Source: Arthrobacter bambusae (lineage in GTDB: Bacteria; Actinomycetota; Actinomycetes; Actinomycetales; Micrococcaceae). Taken from it: a stretch of DNA of 64,000 nt. The notes below the pieces were generated by a model. That model was given only the letters and a program-made list of their open reading frames with translations, did no database searches and had not been told where the DNA came from. Made by a program: the position numbers and the translations under genes. The stretch spans positions 1-64,000 of the forward strand of contig NZ_JAHHZS010000011.1 of assembly GCF_022606295.1 (NCBI RefSeq). The letters are read 5' to 3'. This document shows, one piece after another, positions 9,307 through 17,823 of this stretch. The first letter of the stretch is position 1, and each line of letters opens with the position of its first letter.

Positions 9307-9760
9307 GCCCTCGGCGTCCTTCCTCGTCGCCTCGGTCCTCCTCCCGCTCTCGCCGGTTGGCGTCGTCCCTGTCCAGACGGCCGCCGTCGTCGTTCCTATC
9401 CCCGCGGCCGCGGTCGTCGCTGACCGAGCGATTGCCCGCATCGGGGTCCAGCTCCTCCGCCCGCCGCAGCCTGTCCTGCGAGGCTTCATTGGCACGCTCG
9501 GCAGCCCTCTGCTTCTCGGTGGCCTCCTGGTGCAACCGCTCCGCTTCGTTCTCGGCCCGGGCTGCGTCGGCCTTCGCCCTGGCGGCTTCGGCGCTGCGCT
9601 CATGAGCTCCGAGGGCCTCGGTACGGGCTTTCTCGCGGAGATCCGCGGCGCGCTTGCGGTTGGCGGCGTTCTTCGCGCGGCGCCCATAAAGGACGACGGC
9701 GACGATCACCGCGATGATGACAATCGCCACCACGATCCAAATCCAAACTTGCGCGTCCAT
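9296..9760 (-). CDS. Small membrane-anchored coiled-coil protein
   Basis: A 154-aa protein of unknown function. One N-terminal transmembrane helix (about residues 4-26, MDAQVWIWIVVAIVIIAV) is followed by a long Ala/Glu/Arg-rich coiled coil (residues 30-110), then a charged, disordered Asp/Arg tail. The start has GAGGGGAG upstream. Such proteins are common in actinobacterial stress-gene regions, but I do not recognise a named family. It is convergent with the MmyB-type regulator and slightly overlaps it. Confidence 0.65.
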   Translation of the reverse strand: MDAQVWIWIVVAIVIIAVIVAVVLYGRRAKNAANRKRAADLREKARTEALGAHERSAEAARAKADAARAENEAERLHQEATEKQRAAERANEASQDRLRRAEELDPDAGNRSVSDDRGRGDRNDDGGRLDRDDANRREREEDRGDEEGRRGPRP

Positions 9761-9960
9761 TGCAGCTCCCCTCAACGTTGGCTGTGCTTCCGCGGCGCCT
9801 GTTCGATCGTTCGGCCGACCCTGCCGTTGGCCAGCTGGGATCGGCGTCCCCGGACAGTGCGCGGATGCTGGTCTCTTGAGTCAACAACTTTGAGTGAACC
9901 ATGGCACGAGTGGCGTGTACTTGTTTTCTCCGGTGGTTGCGGCGGCTTGCCGAGCTCGCC

Positions 9961-10941
9961 CTATTCAACGGCCGGCGATGGTCGCCGAACACCAAAGGAC
10001 AGCGAGGGTTCGTCGGGGGTAGCGAGGGTCAGCACCGCTTCCTCGACGGTGTCCTCGTCTTCCAGTTCCCGTTCCACGCGGCGCAGGGCCACGGCTACTT
10101 CGTGCTCCCGAAGGTCGCCCGTGATATCCACGGCCGCTACGAGGTACAGCTTGCGCGGCCCGACAAACTCCAGGTGCAGATAGGTCAGGCGCTCGATTTC
10201 CGGGTGTTCCAGGACCCTGATCGCCATCGAATTCTCGAGTTCGGGAGTAACGCCCTGGCCGACGAGGAATCGGCGATTGCGATCTATCAACACCACCGCG
10301 ATCACCCCGAGAAGGATGCCGACGGATATGGATCCGAGAGCGTCTGGAAGTGGCGATCCCGTGAGCTGGTGCAGCAAGATGCCCAAGAAGGCAATCACCA
10401 GGCCAATCAATGCCGCACTGTCCTCCGCGAAGACGGCGCGCATGGTGGGATCCGAGCTCTTGAGGACCTGCTCCAACGTGCGGCGTTCAAGCTCCCGCGC
10501 GGACGTGCGCGCTTGCCGTAACGCCTGGACGAACGACGCGCCTTCGAGAACGAACGATATTGCCAAGACAATATAGGCGACCGCGAAATCGCCGGCGGGC
10601 TCTGGTGCGAAAAGCTGTTGGATGCCGTGCATCACGGAGACCACGGCCCCCGCGGTGAAAAGCCCGAATGCGGCAAACATCGACCACACGTACGATTCCC
10701 TCCCATAGCCCATAGGGTGGGCTACGTCGCGCTGTTTCGAGGATCTCCTCTCAGCCACCAGCAAGAACACCTGGTTTCCGGTGTCCGCCCAAGAGTGGGC
10801 GGACTCGGCGATCATCGAAGCCGACCCGCTAATAACGGCAGCAACAGTTTTTGCCGTGGCAACAAGAAGATTTGCGGCAAAAGCCAGAATCACGGTCATA
10901 AGTGATGACGATGGCACCTTGGCCCCCTTGGATCGACCCAT
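9961..10941 (-). CDS. Cation diffusion facilitator (CDF) family metal transporter
   Basis: A 326-aa inner-membrane protein predicted to export divalent metal by proton exchange. It has about six transmembrane segments. The TM2 metal-site signature ESAHSWADTGNQ lies near residues 46-57, and FAEDSAALIG near residues 170-179 supplies the TM5 aspartate. The cytoplasmic C-terminal domain (about residues 225-310) has the family fold pattern HLEFVGPRKLYLVAAVDI. The TM2 motif is HxxxD, the usual Zn/Cd-type arrangement, but the metal cannot be fixed from sequence. It ends 200 nt before the coiled-coil gene and starts 27 nt after DUF72. Confidence 0.88.
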   Translation of the reverse strand: MGRSKGAKVPSSSLMTVILAFAANLLVATAKTVAAVISGSASMIAESAHSWADTGNQVFLLVAERRSSKQRDVAHPMGYGRESYVWSMFAAFGLFTAGAVVSVMHGIQQLFAPEPAGDFAVAYIVLAISFVLEGASFVQALRQARTSARELERRTLEQVLKSSDPTMRAVFAEDSAALIGLVIAFLGILLHQLTGSPLPDALGSISVGILLGVIAVVLIDRNRRFLVGQGVTPELENSMAIRVLEHPEIERLTYLHLEFVGPRKLYLVAAVDITGDLREHEVAVALRRVERELEDEDTVEEAVLTLATPDEPSLSFGVRRPSPAVE

Positions 10942-10968
10942 GAAATCTACCGCCTAACGATCGAGGGA

Positions 10969-11706
10969 TCAGCCCTCGCGGTTGCCGAGGAATGAACGGA
11001 GGGCCCGGGCGTCACGGACCGCGTTGCCGCCGCCGTCGTTGTTGAAATAGACGAAAACTTCCTTGCCGGCGGCCTCCCACTCCGAAATCCGGTCCGCCCA
11101 CCAGAGCAAGTCCTGCGCGGAGTACGACCCTCCGTAAAGGTGGTGGTGGTCCGGCCCATGCATCCTGACATAGACAAACGGCGCCGTGGCACGGAGGACG
11201 CAAGGCAACCCGGCCCCGCTCATGACGCAGTATGCCGTTTGGCGCTCCTCAAGCAGCTCGAAGACAGACTCGTCGTGCCAGCTGGGATGGCGGAACTCGA
11301 CGGCCACCTTCATCCACTCGGGGAGGAGGTCCAGGAAATAGGCCAGCCTGCCGTCGTCGCGCTCCATCCCGGGCGGCAGCTGGACCAGCAGAACTCCGCG
11401 CCTGTCCCCCAGCTCATGCCACGCTGGCGAGATCCTTCCGACCCAGGTTTCCGGCGCGTACAGGCGCTTTCCGTGGGTGAGTCCGCGGGGGGCTTTGACC
11501 GAAAACACGAAACCGTCAGGTAACCGCCGTCGCCAGCTCGCGAAGGATGCATCACGGGGCCAGCGATAGAAACTCGCGTTGAGTTCTACGGTGTCGAACT
11601 GTTGCCCGTAGTACCCGAGCCGGTTGCGGGAGGGAGTGCCGGGAGGATAGAGCACGTGCTCCCAGTGGTCGTAACTCCACCCCGAGGTCCCAACGTGGTA
11701 TCCCAT
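10969..11706 (-). CDS. DUF72 (YecE-like) protein
   Basis: A 245-aa protein with a TIM-barrel-like fold. Signatures are GTSGWSYDHWEHVLYP at the N-terminus, FDTVELNASFYRWP, FVFSVKAPRGLTHGKRL, KVAVEFRHPSWHDESVFELL and FVYFNNDGGGNAVRDA at the end. The biochemical role is unknown; members are frequent in stress-gene neighbourhoods. Length is typical. It lies 27 nt upstream of the CDF transporter, probably in one transcript. Confidence 0.88.
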   Translation of the reverse strand: MGYHVGTSGWSYDHWEHVLYPPGTPSRNRLGYYGQQFDTVELNASFYRWPRDASFASWRRRLPDGFVFSVKAPRGLTHGKRLYAPETWVGRISPAWHELGDRRGVLLVQLPPGMERDDGRLAYFLDLLPEWMKVAVEFRHPSWHDESVFELLEERQTAYCVMSGAGLPCVLRATAPFVYVRMHGPDHHHLYGGSYSAQDLLWWADRISEWEAAGKEVFVYFNNDGGGNAVRDARALRSFLGNREG

Positions 11707-11777
11707 CAGGCCAGCCTATGGTCCAGGTTGCTTAATAAGTAAGCTGAAGATATCCGGAATTGAGGAGAGGTTGGTCG

Positions 11778-11987
11778 ATGGCCATGCGATTCGGGTCATT
11801 CTTCGGGCTGATCGTGGTGATCTGGCTCGTCGTGGGAGCGGTAGCCGCCGGTCAGCGGGGCTACTTCAACGCAGTCCCGGCACAGTGTTCCCAGTTCGCG
11901 ACGATTACGTTGAATATTGTCGCCGGTCCGCTGAACTACATGGGACTGAACCCTGTGGCAGGTTGCCAATTGCCTCGGCCATCGTGA
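11778..11987 (+). CDS. Small membrane or exported protein (69 aa)
   Basis: One hydrophobic N-terminal segment (FGSFFGLIVVIWLVVGAVAA) is followed by a short tail with two Cys. GAGGAGAGG ends 7 nt before the chosen ATG (MAMRFG). Its stop overlaps the GTG of the next gene as GTGA, indicating translational coupling with the DUF6328-like membrane protein. Function unknown. Confidence 0.65.
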   Translation: MAMRFGSFFGLIVVIWLVVGAVAAGQRGYFNAVPAQCSQFATITLNIVAGPLNYMGLNPVAGCQLPRPS

Positions 11988-12538
11988 GCGATCCGGAGGA
12001 TCCGTTGCTTCCTGGTCCGGCGGCCAATACCAGGCACGAGTCCGAGGACCAGCGGATGGACCGCAACTGGAACGATCTGCTCCAGGAGATGCGCGTTCTC
12101 CAGACAGGCGTCCAAATCATCGGAGGCTTCCTGCTGACCCTTCCGTTCCAGCAGCGATTCGCCACGCTGACAGAGCTGCAGAAGTGGTGGTTCCTCGTCT
12201 TGGTTGTCCTGGCGACGATGACTACCGGGCTCATGCTGGTCCCGGTCAGCCTGCACCGGCGACTCTTCCAGCATCACGTCAAATACCGGCTCGTGGCCGC
12301 CGGGAACACGATCGTCAAGACGGTCGTCGCTTGCGTCGCCGTGCTGATTGCAGGATGCGCCGGACTGATCTTCAGTGTTGCCGTGGGGCCCGAGGCGGGC
12401 TTCGCCGCCGGTGGCGGCATCCTTGTGGTGCTCGCCGCGCTCGTGCTGCTGTACCCGCTGCTTTCCTGGTCGCCTCGGCGGGGGAAGGCTGTGCCGGACG
12501 ACGTATCAGGCACGGCGCCCGAGCCGCGGGAGTCGTAG
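11984..12538 (+). CDS. DUF6328-like membrane protein
   Basis: A 184-aa protein. A soluble N-terminus reaches RNWNDLLQEMRVLQTGVQII, the conserved entry motif of this actinobacterial family. Four transmembrane helices follow, roughly residues 45-62, 74-92, 115-135 and 142-162. The start is the GTG overlapping the upstream stop; an internal ATG (MDRNWND) is an alternative and would lose about 25 residues. Function unknown; relatives are often placed near stress genes. The next 280 bases hold no gene that I can see, only an AT-rich patch near 12580-12610. Confidence 0.72.
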   Translation: MSDPEDPLLPGPAANTRHESEDQRMDRNWNDLLQEMRVLQTGVQIIGGFLLTLPFQQRFATLTELQKWWFLVLVVLATMTTGLMLVPVSLHRRLFQHHVKYRLVAAGNTIVKTVVACVAVLIAGCAGLIFSVAVGPEAGFAAGGGILVVLAALVLLYPLLSWSPRRGKAVPDDVSGTAPEPRES

Positions 12539-12818
12539 TTCGCGGCTCGTATGCCGGGCTATTCTAGGCCCTTTCGATCAAGATAGTAAGTTTGCTGATC
12601 AATTTGCCGGAATCCATGGACAAGAGTCCGTCCGGCCTATTAGTTTCGATGTGGTGGCAAGGTCACGCGAACCGTCGAACGAAGACTGGCGTCCATCTCG
12701 TCCGGGGCCCAAGGGTCCTGCTTTTCCGAGTCCGCTCTCCAGGCCACCGGAGGAAGACGCCGTAGTAGCCGGTCCTTGATTTTCCATCAACAGGTTCAAC
12801 CAGCACGGAAAGGACAGC

Positions 12819-13124
12819 GTGGACATGGACGAGCAGCATGCAGCCGAAGAAGCCGGGGGCTACGGAACTCCGACCCCCGACCAAGAAATGCCAGGCAACG
12901 AGGGGCAGCAGGCGAATCAGCCGAAGGAACAGGACGCCCCCACAACAGACGACGGCAACGATTCAGTCGCGGTGCCATCAGCCGATGCCGAGCTGGACGA
13001 CTCCAACTCCGAAGAGAGCAAGACCGGGAGTTCTTTCTCGTCGGAGCCGAAGGGCGATGCGACCGGGCTGCCCGAGGACAAGTCCCCGAAAGACGACGAC
13101 GGCGAGACATTCGACGCTGGCTAA
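12819..13124 (+). CDS. Acidic low-complexity protein (101 aa)
   Basis: A very acidic, Ser/Asp/Glu/Gln-rich and probably disordered protein without hydrophobic segments. It starts at a GTG with GGAAAGGA upstream; the ATG two codons on is an alternative. It lies 56 nt upstream of the SRPBCC gene in the same direction. I recognise no family. The composition resembles small stress-associated hydrophilic proteins, but that is only an analogy. Confidence 0.5.
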   Translation: MDMDEQHAAEEAGGYGTPTPDQEMPGNEGQQANQPKEQDAPTTDDGNDSVAVPSADAELDDSNSEESKTGSSFSSEPKGDATGLPEDKSPKDDDGETFDAG

Positions 13125-13180
13125 ATCGCCTGGACAACTACCAATCTGCGCAGGAACAAGCACTAGCAAGGAGCATGAAC

Positions 13181-13879
13181 ATGGCTACGGTTAATCGAAC
13201 GATCGACGTGGAAGTTCCCGTTTCAGTGGCTTACAACCAATGGACCCAGTTTGAGTCCTTCCCGGAATTCATGAAGGGCGTCGAAGCGGTCGAGCAAATC
13301 GACGAGACCGCACTGCATTTCTCCACCAACGTTGGCGGCGTCAAGCGCGACTTCAATGCCCAGATCCTGGAACAGGTTCCGGATTCCCTGGTCAGCTGGG
13401 CCAGCATCGACGGACCGCGGAACGCAGGCTCGGTAAGCTTCGAGCCCCTTGGCGCGGACCGTACCCGTGTGAGTGTGGAGATCGAATGGGAGCCGGAGAG
13501 CATTGCCGAAAAGGCCGGCTCGCTGGTGGGGATTGACGATATGCGTGTTTCAGCCGATCTCGACAAGTTCAAGAAATTCATCGAAGAGCGAGGCCTCGAG
13601 ACCGGCGGCTGGCGCGGTTCCGTTGCCGCCGGCGATGTCGACGAATCCGGTGCAGCCGTATCCCGTTCGGCCACCACTTCGGAACTTCCCGCCGTCGATC
13701 CTGACCTGACGGCGCCGGCGGCGATGGAAGTGCCCGACGGCGGCGACGCGACTCGCGTCGGCCAGTACACCGAGGGCGACTACGGCACGGAACGCGTCAC
13801 TGACCTGCCCGCGGAGCGCATCGAAGGCGACTACACCACGGAAGACCCGGAAGCACGTCCGCATTCGACGGACCGCTGA
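13181..13879 (+). CDS. SRPBCC (polyketide cyclase-like) protein with EGDY-repeat tail
   Basis: A 232-aa cytoplasmic protein. Residues 1-145 match the START/Bet v1-like lipid- or ligand-binding fold: RTIDVEVPVSVAYNQWTQFE, SFPEFMKGVEAVEQID, SWASIDGPRNAGSVSFEPL. The ligand is unknown. Residues about 185-232 are a disordered tail with GQYTEGDYG and RIEGDYTTED, motifs that recur in the separate gene at 44.1 kb. AAGGAG lies 7 nt before the chosen ATG (MATVNR); another ATG two codons earlier is too close to it. A strong hairpin follows the stop. Confidence 0.82.
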   Translation: MATVNRTIDVEVPVSVAYNQWTQFESFPEFMKGVEAVEQIDETALHFSTNVGGVKRDFNAQILEQVPDSLVSWASIDGPRNAGSVSFEPLGADRTRVSVEIEWEPESIAEKAGSLVGIDDMRVSADLDKFKKFIEERGLETGGWRGSVAAGDVDESGAAVSRSATTSELPAVDPDLTAPAAMEVPDGGDATRVGQYTEGDYGTERVTDLPAERIEGDYTTEDPEARPHSTDR

Positions 13880-13882
13880 GCC

Positions 13883-13916
13883 CCGTGGGGCCTGCCTGAA
13901 CAGGCCGGCCCCACGG
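13883..13916. terminator. Hairpin after the SRPBCC gene
   Basis: CCGTGGGGCC at 13883-13892 pairs perfectly with GGCCCCACGG at 13907-13916. The loop itself contains CCTG and CAGG and can extend the stem. It starts 4 nt after the stop codon. There is no T-run, as is common in actinobacterial terminators. Confidence 0.7.
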
Positions 13917-13956
13917 AAGTCCGATAGGAATCACCTGACATTCCGAGGAGCAAACA

Positions 13957-14232
13957 ATGAGTGAGTTCCCTCCCGACCCGACCCGGGACCCCAACGCCGA
14001 CCCCACCCGGGAGCCTGGCCCAACACCGACGCCGGAACCTGTTCCGTTCCCCGAGCCAGGGCCGACGCCCGTGCCGGCCCCCGGGCCGGAACCAAGTCCC
14101 GGACCCCATCCCGGGACCCCCGAACCGGTTCCGTTGCCCGAGCCGGGACCTTCTCCGGTCCCCGAGCCCGGTCCGGACCTTCCGTTCCCGCCCTCTAGGC
14201 CCTTGGGCGAGCCGCCACTCACGATCGTGTGA
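13957..14232 (+). CDS. Proline-rich repeat protein (91 aa)
   Basis: Almost the whole chain is made of PEPGP, PTPVP and PEPVP-type units, so it is an extended, disordered polypeptide with no signal peptide or membrane segment. GAGGAGC precedes the ATG at good spacing, which favours a real gene. Strong Pro-codon repetition alone could produce a long frame in GC-rich DNA, so I keep moderate confidence. Function unknown. Confidence 0.5.
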   Translation: MSEFPPDPTRDPNADPTREPGPTPTPEPVPFPEPGPTPVPAPGPEPSPGPHPGTPEPVPLPEPGPSPVPEPGPDLPFPPSRPLGEPPLTIV

Positions 14233-14277
14233 CGTGGCCGTTTGGATCGTGTGACGGAAGAGATGGAGGTCCCAGGC

Positions 14278-14625
14278 ATGACGGTGAAACTCAACAAGAA
14301 AGCCTTTGATCATGCGAAGAGCCTTATCCGGGACGACAGAGTAGTCATCGATGCCCGCGACGATTGGAGCGAGCATGCGCCGTCGACGCAGGATGAGAAC
14401 GCGTTTCTGGACAAGAACGGAAGCGCCGAATATTCGAAGTGGTTTCTCGGCGTGGACGACGAGCACCCCGAAGGACAGAAGGGCCGCTACAAATTCCCCT
14501 TTGGAGACTTCAAGAAGATTCATCGATGCGCCGTGATTTCAGGCGAAAGCAGGGCCAGCCAGTACGACCATGACGATATTCGCGAAGCCTTGGGGAACTT
14601 GCTCGAGCGGCTGAACGAGCACTAA
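14278..14625 (+). CDS. Hypothetical protein (115 aa)
   Basis: A soluble, charged protein starting MTVKLNKKAFDHAKSLI, with SAEYSKWFLGVD, KGRYKFPFGDFKKIHRCAVI and a helical end EALGNLLERLNEH. I do not recognise a family. GGAGG lies 10 nt upstream of the chosen ATG. It lies 18 nt before the transketolase gene, so co-expression is likely. Confidence 0.65.
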   Translation: MTVKLNKKAFDHAKSLIRDDRVVIDARDDWSEHAPSTQDENAFLDKNGSAEYSKWFLGVDDEHPEGQKGRYKFPFGDFKKIHRCAVISGESRASQYDHDDIREALGNLLERLNEH

Positions 14626-14643
14626 GGAAAGAGGGACCGGGGC

Positions 14644-16536
14644 ATGTTAGAAGACAGGACAACAACCCACGCCCGGTTGGAAGCCGACGAAGCGGATTCC
14701 ATCCGGGCGCTGGCCACGCAATTGCGCGTGGATTCCATCAGGTGCAGCACCAACGCCGGCTCGGGTCATCCCACGTCGTCGCTGTCCGCCGCGGATTTAA
14801 TGGCGGTGCTCCTCACACGGCACCTTCGCTACGACTGGGAACGCCCGGAACTGCCGGACAACGACCACCTCATCTTCTCCAAGGGACACGCTTCGCCCCT
14901 GCTGTATTCCATGTATCGGGCCGTAGGCGTCGTGGAGGAAGATGAGTTGCTGAATACCTACCGGCAGTTCGGCGCCCGGCTACAGGGCCACCCGACGCCG
15001 GTTCTGCCGTGGGTCGACGTGGCGACCGGCTCGCTGGGGCAAGGGCTGCCGGTCGCCGTCGGGGTGAGCATGGCCGGACGGTACCTGGACAAGCTGCCCT
15101 TCCATACCTGGGTGTTGTGCGGAGACAGCGAACTAGCCGAAGGGTCCATCTGGGAAGCCCTGGACAAGGCGGCCTACTACAAGCTCGGCAACCTCACGGC
15201 CATTGTGGACGTCAACCGGCTCGGTCAGGACGGCCCTACCGAACTGCAGTGGAACATGGACGCCTACTCCAGGCGGGTTGAGGCTTTCGGGGCCCGGGCC
15301 GTCATCATCGACGGCCATGACCTAGCCGAGATCGACGACGCACTGGACCGGGCGCGGAGCGATCCAGACCAGCCGACCGTCATCCTGGCAAAGACGATTA
15401 AGGGTAAAGGTGTGCCTGAGATCGAAGACCAGAACGGCTGGCACGGCAAGGCGCTACCGGCAGACATGGCCGAGAAGGCCATAGCAGCCCTCGGCGGTCC
15501 AAGCAGCGTCCACGTGACCACCAGACCTCCGGAGCCGGGTACTCCGGCAATCACGCCGGACACACACGGTGCGGTGACACTTCCGGAGTGGAAGGTTGGC
15601 GACAAAGTAGCGACCAGGGCCGCCTTCGGCGCCGCAGTGTCCGCGCTTGCGGTCCGCCCCGAAGTGGTTGTCCTTGATGGCGAGGTAGGGAATTCGACCC
15701 ACGCCGGAGACTTCAAGGAGGTAGCGCCTGAGCGGTATTTCGAAATCTTCATTGCCGAGCAGCAACTCGTCGCCGCAACCATCGGCCTCTCGGTACGTGG
15801 ATACGTCGCTTTCGCCTCAAGTTTCGCGGCTTTCCTGGTTTCGCGGCCCTTCGACTTCATCCGCATGGCCGGAGTCTCAGAAGTGGACATACGGCTCGTC
15901 GGCACGCACGCCGGCGTTGAAATCGGGCAAGATGGTCCTTCGCAAATGGCCCTTGAGGACATAGCAGCCATGCGGGCAGTGCACAGTTCCACTGTGCTCT
16001 ATCCGGCCGACGCCCCATCCACGGCGCAGCTTGTGAGCACGATGGCGGACACGCCTGGAATCTCCTACCTGCGGGCCACCCGTGGAGCCTACCCCGTGAT
16101 TTACGGGCCGGACGAACAATTTCCCCTCGGCGGAAGCAAAGTCCACGGCGCCGGCCCCGACGACCAGGTGGCGCTTATCGGCGCCGGCGTCACGCTCCAC
16201 GAGTGCCTCGCGGCCGCCGAGCAACTGGCCGAGTCCGGAATCAAAGCCCGAGTCATCGACCTCTACTCCATCAAGCCGGTCGACGTCGAGACCCTGCGCC
16301 GGGCGTGCCTCGAAACCGACGGCCGGATAGTTGTCGCGGAAGACCACTACGCCCAAGGCGGCATCGGCTCGGCCGTCCTCGAAGCGCTCGCGAGTGCAAA
16401 CACGCCCAAACTCCATCTGGCACTGCTCGCGGTGAGGGAACTGCCGGGGTCCGGAGAACCCAAGGACCTGCTCAACGCTGCGGGTATTTCCGCACGCCAC
16501 ATCGCGGCCGCAGCGCGCGACCTCGTCATGGACTGA
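14644..16536 (+). CDS. tkt: Transketolase (single-chain)
   Basis: A thiamine-diphosphate enzyme of 630 aa that transfers two-carbon ketol units between sugar phosphates. The N-terminal half has CSTNAGSGHPTSSLSAADL and the ThDP/metal motif starting GDSELAEGS (residue 160) and ending at VDVN (191). The pyrimidine-binding and C-terminal domains follow (LDGEVGNSTHAGDF, then FIAEQQLVAATIGL). It is shorter than the housekeeping bacterial Tkt of about 700 aa and resembles animal or archaeal single-chain forms. It is therefore likely a second, specialised transketolase. It converges on the lacI-type gene, with a strong palindrome between. Confidence 0.88.
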   Translation: MLEDRTTTHARLEADEADSIRALATQLRVDSIRCSTNAGSGHPTSSLSAADLMAVLLTRHLRYDWERPELPDNDHLIFSKGHASPLLYSMYRAVGVVEEDELLNTYRQFGARLQGHPTPVLPWVDVATGSLGQGLPVAVGVSMAGRYLDKLPFHTWVLCGDSELAEGSIWEALDKAAYYKLGNLTAIVDVNRLGQDGPTELQWNMDAYSRRVEAFGARAVIIDGHDLAEIDDALDRARSDPDQPTVILAKTIKGKGVPEIEDQNGWHGKALPADMAEKAIAALGGPSSVHVTTRPPEPGTPAITPDTHGAVTLPEWKVGDKVATRAAFGAAVSALAVRPEVVVLDGEVGNSTHAGDFKEVAPERYFEIFIAEQQLVAATIGLSVRGYVAFASSFAAFLVSRPFDFIRMAGVSEVDIRLVGTHAGVEIGQDGPSQMALEDIAAMRAVHSSTVLYPADAPSTAQLVSTMADTPGISYLRATRGAYPVIYGPDEQFPLGGSKVHGAGPDDQVALIGAGVTLHECLAAAEQLAESGIKARVIDLYSIKPVDVETLRRACLETDGRIVVAEDHYAQGGIGSAVLEALASANTPKLHLALLAVRELPGSGEPKDLLNAAGISARHIAAAARDLVMD

Positions 16537-16552
16537 TGACAGGCAACATCAC

Positions 16553-16580
16553 GGCGGCCGGGCCTGCAGGCCCGGCCGCC
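16553..16580. terminator. Bidirectional terminator between tkt and lacI-type gene
   Basis: A perfect 12-bp stem, GGCGGCCGGGCC at 16553-16564 and GGCCCGGCCGCC at 16569-16580, encloses a TGCA loop. It sits between two converging stop codons and can serve both strands. Confidence 0.8.
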
Positions 16581-16601
16581 AGCGCAGTTTGCCGAATGGA
16601 T

Positions 16602-17678
16602 CTAAACCCTCGCAGCACGTGGCATTGCGACCGAACCGCGCCGGATCAGCCGGGCGGAGAACCCGGGTCCGTTGGCCGCAGGCTTCCGGCCCTCGATTTG
16701 CCGGATCAGGGCGCCGGCAGCGGCCACGCCCATTTCGTACACAGGCTGGGAAACGACGGTCAGGGGTGGGCTCGTCAGGCGTGTCCAGGAAAAGTCGTCA
16801 TACATCAGGAACGAAACATCCTCGGGGATCGAGAGGCCCAGCTCCTGAATGGCTTCGACGACGCTGAGTGCTATGAGGCCGTCGGACGCCACAATGGCAG
16901 TGACCGGCTCGGGCATGAGCAAGAGCCCGCGGGTGATATTCCGGATTGAATCCGCGTCGCCGGCGTTGAGCCGCACGTGGTCCTCCGGGAGCGTCAATCC
17001 GATTTCGGAGAAGGCGCGCTCCATGCCCTCAAGCCGCTCGGAGATCTGCGAAGAATCCAGCACCATTCCAGACCGGTACGGAGAGCCGGTCTTGAGGGTG
17101 GAGACAAACGCGATCCTGCGGTGGCCGGCCTGAAGGAGATACCGGGTGGATTCGTAGGAAATCCCAGTCATGCTTACCGCGATGGTTTCCACGTCCAACC
17201 CCTCGGCTTTTCGGTCCAGGAGCACCAACGGCCGCCCGGACTCGTGAACGTCCTGTAAATGTTTCGTTTCAACGGACGACGCCGGCGCCACGATCAGTCC
17301 GTCCACGCGCTTATCGAGCAAGACCTGGACCGCTTCGGTTTCCGCGGTGAGTTCCTCGTCTGTGTTGATCAGAATGACGTTGTAGCCGCTCTTCTTGGCA
17401 GTGTCCGTAATGCCCCGCGTCGCGAGTCCGAAGTGAGGGTTCTCAATATCACCCACCACGACTCCGATCGTGTTGGATTTCCCCGTGTTCATGCTGCGGG
17501 CCAGTTCGTTCGGCCGGTAGGAAAGTTCCTCTGCCGCCGCTAGCACGCGGCTCCGGACATCCTCGCTGACGGCCCCGTAATTTCCCAAGGCACGTGCGGC
17601 CTGGGCCTTGGACACCTGTGCCGCCTTCGCGACGTCGGCAACGGTAATCTCGCGCCGCCTCGAACCATTGTTGCTCAT
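16602..17678 (-). CDS. LacI-family transcriptional regulator
   Basis: A 358-aa repressor-type protein. The helix-turn-helix and hinge lie in residues about 10-62 (ITVADVAKAAQVSKAQAARA through YRPNELARSM). A periplasmic-binding-like sensor follows (TIGVVVGDIENPHFG, DGLIVAPASS, AIVASDGLIALSVVEAIQEL). GGAAGG precedes the ATG. It is divergent from an ABC importer gene, and the 145-bp gap holds two identical-arm palindromes that fit its operators. The ligand is probably a sugar-like compound or a conjugate taken up by the neighbouring importer; that is inference. Confidence 0.92.
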   Translation of the reverse strand: MSNNGSRRREITVADVAKAAQVSKAQAARALGNYGAVSEDVRSRVLAAAEELSYRPNELARSMNTGKSNTIGVVVGDIENPHFGLATRGITDTAKKSGYNVILINTDEELTAETEAVQVLLDKRVDGLIVAPASSVETKHLQDVHESGRPLVLLDRKAEGLDVETIAVSMTGISYESTRYLLQAGHRRIAFVSTLKTGSPYRSGMVLDSSQISERLEGMERAFSEIGLTLPEDHVRLNAGDADSIRNITRGLLLMPEPVTAIVASDGLIALSVVEAIQELGLSIPEDVSFLMYDDFSWTRLTSPPLTVVSQPVYEMGVAAAGALIRQIEGRKPAANGPGFSARLIRRGSVAMPRAARV

Positions 17679-17742
17679 GCATGCCTTCCGAACGGGCCTT
17701 GACGGCCAGTGTGCCTTGGGTTACATTTTTTGCAACCCCCTG

Positions 17743-17781
17743 TGAGTCCGGTCTCAATCCTAACTACTGAGACCGGACTCA
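17743..17781. promoter_or_regulatory. Paired palindromic operators between lacI-type gene and ABC importer
   Basis: TGAGTCCGGTCTCA at 17743-17756 is the exact reverse complement of TGAGACCGGACTCA at 17768-17781, separated by 11 nt. Each 14-mer is itself palindromic apart from one base pair (TGAG, CCGG and CTCA are symmetric). This gives two tandem operator-like sites with centres 25 bp apart. A central CpG palindrome is typical of LacI-family sites. A 14-bp hairpin is the alternative reading, but no gene ends here. Confidence 0.75.
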
Positions 17782-17823
17782 GCAAGGGGAATTCCGTAAG
17801 GCTTTAAGGCCGCCTCGCTTCTC

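Noticed and set aside
9875..9895. CTTGAGT and CTTTGAGT direct repeat, which resembles half of a HAIR site
   Set aside because: The halves are direct, not inverted, and lie between genes of unrelated type, so there is no support for a heat-shock operator.
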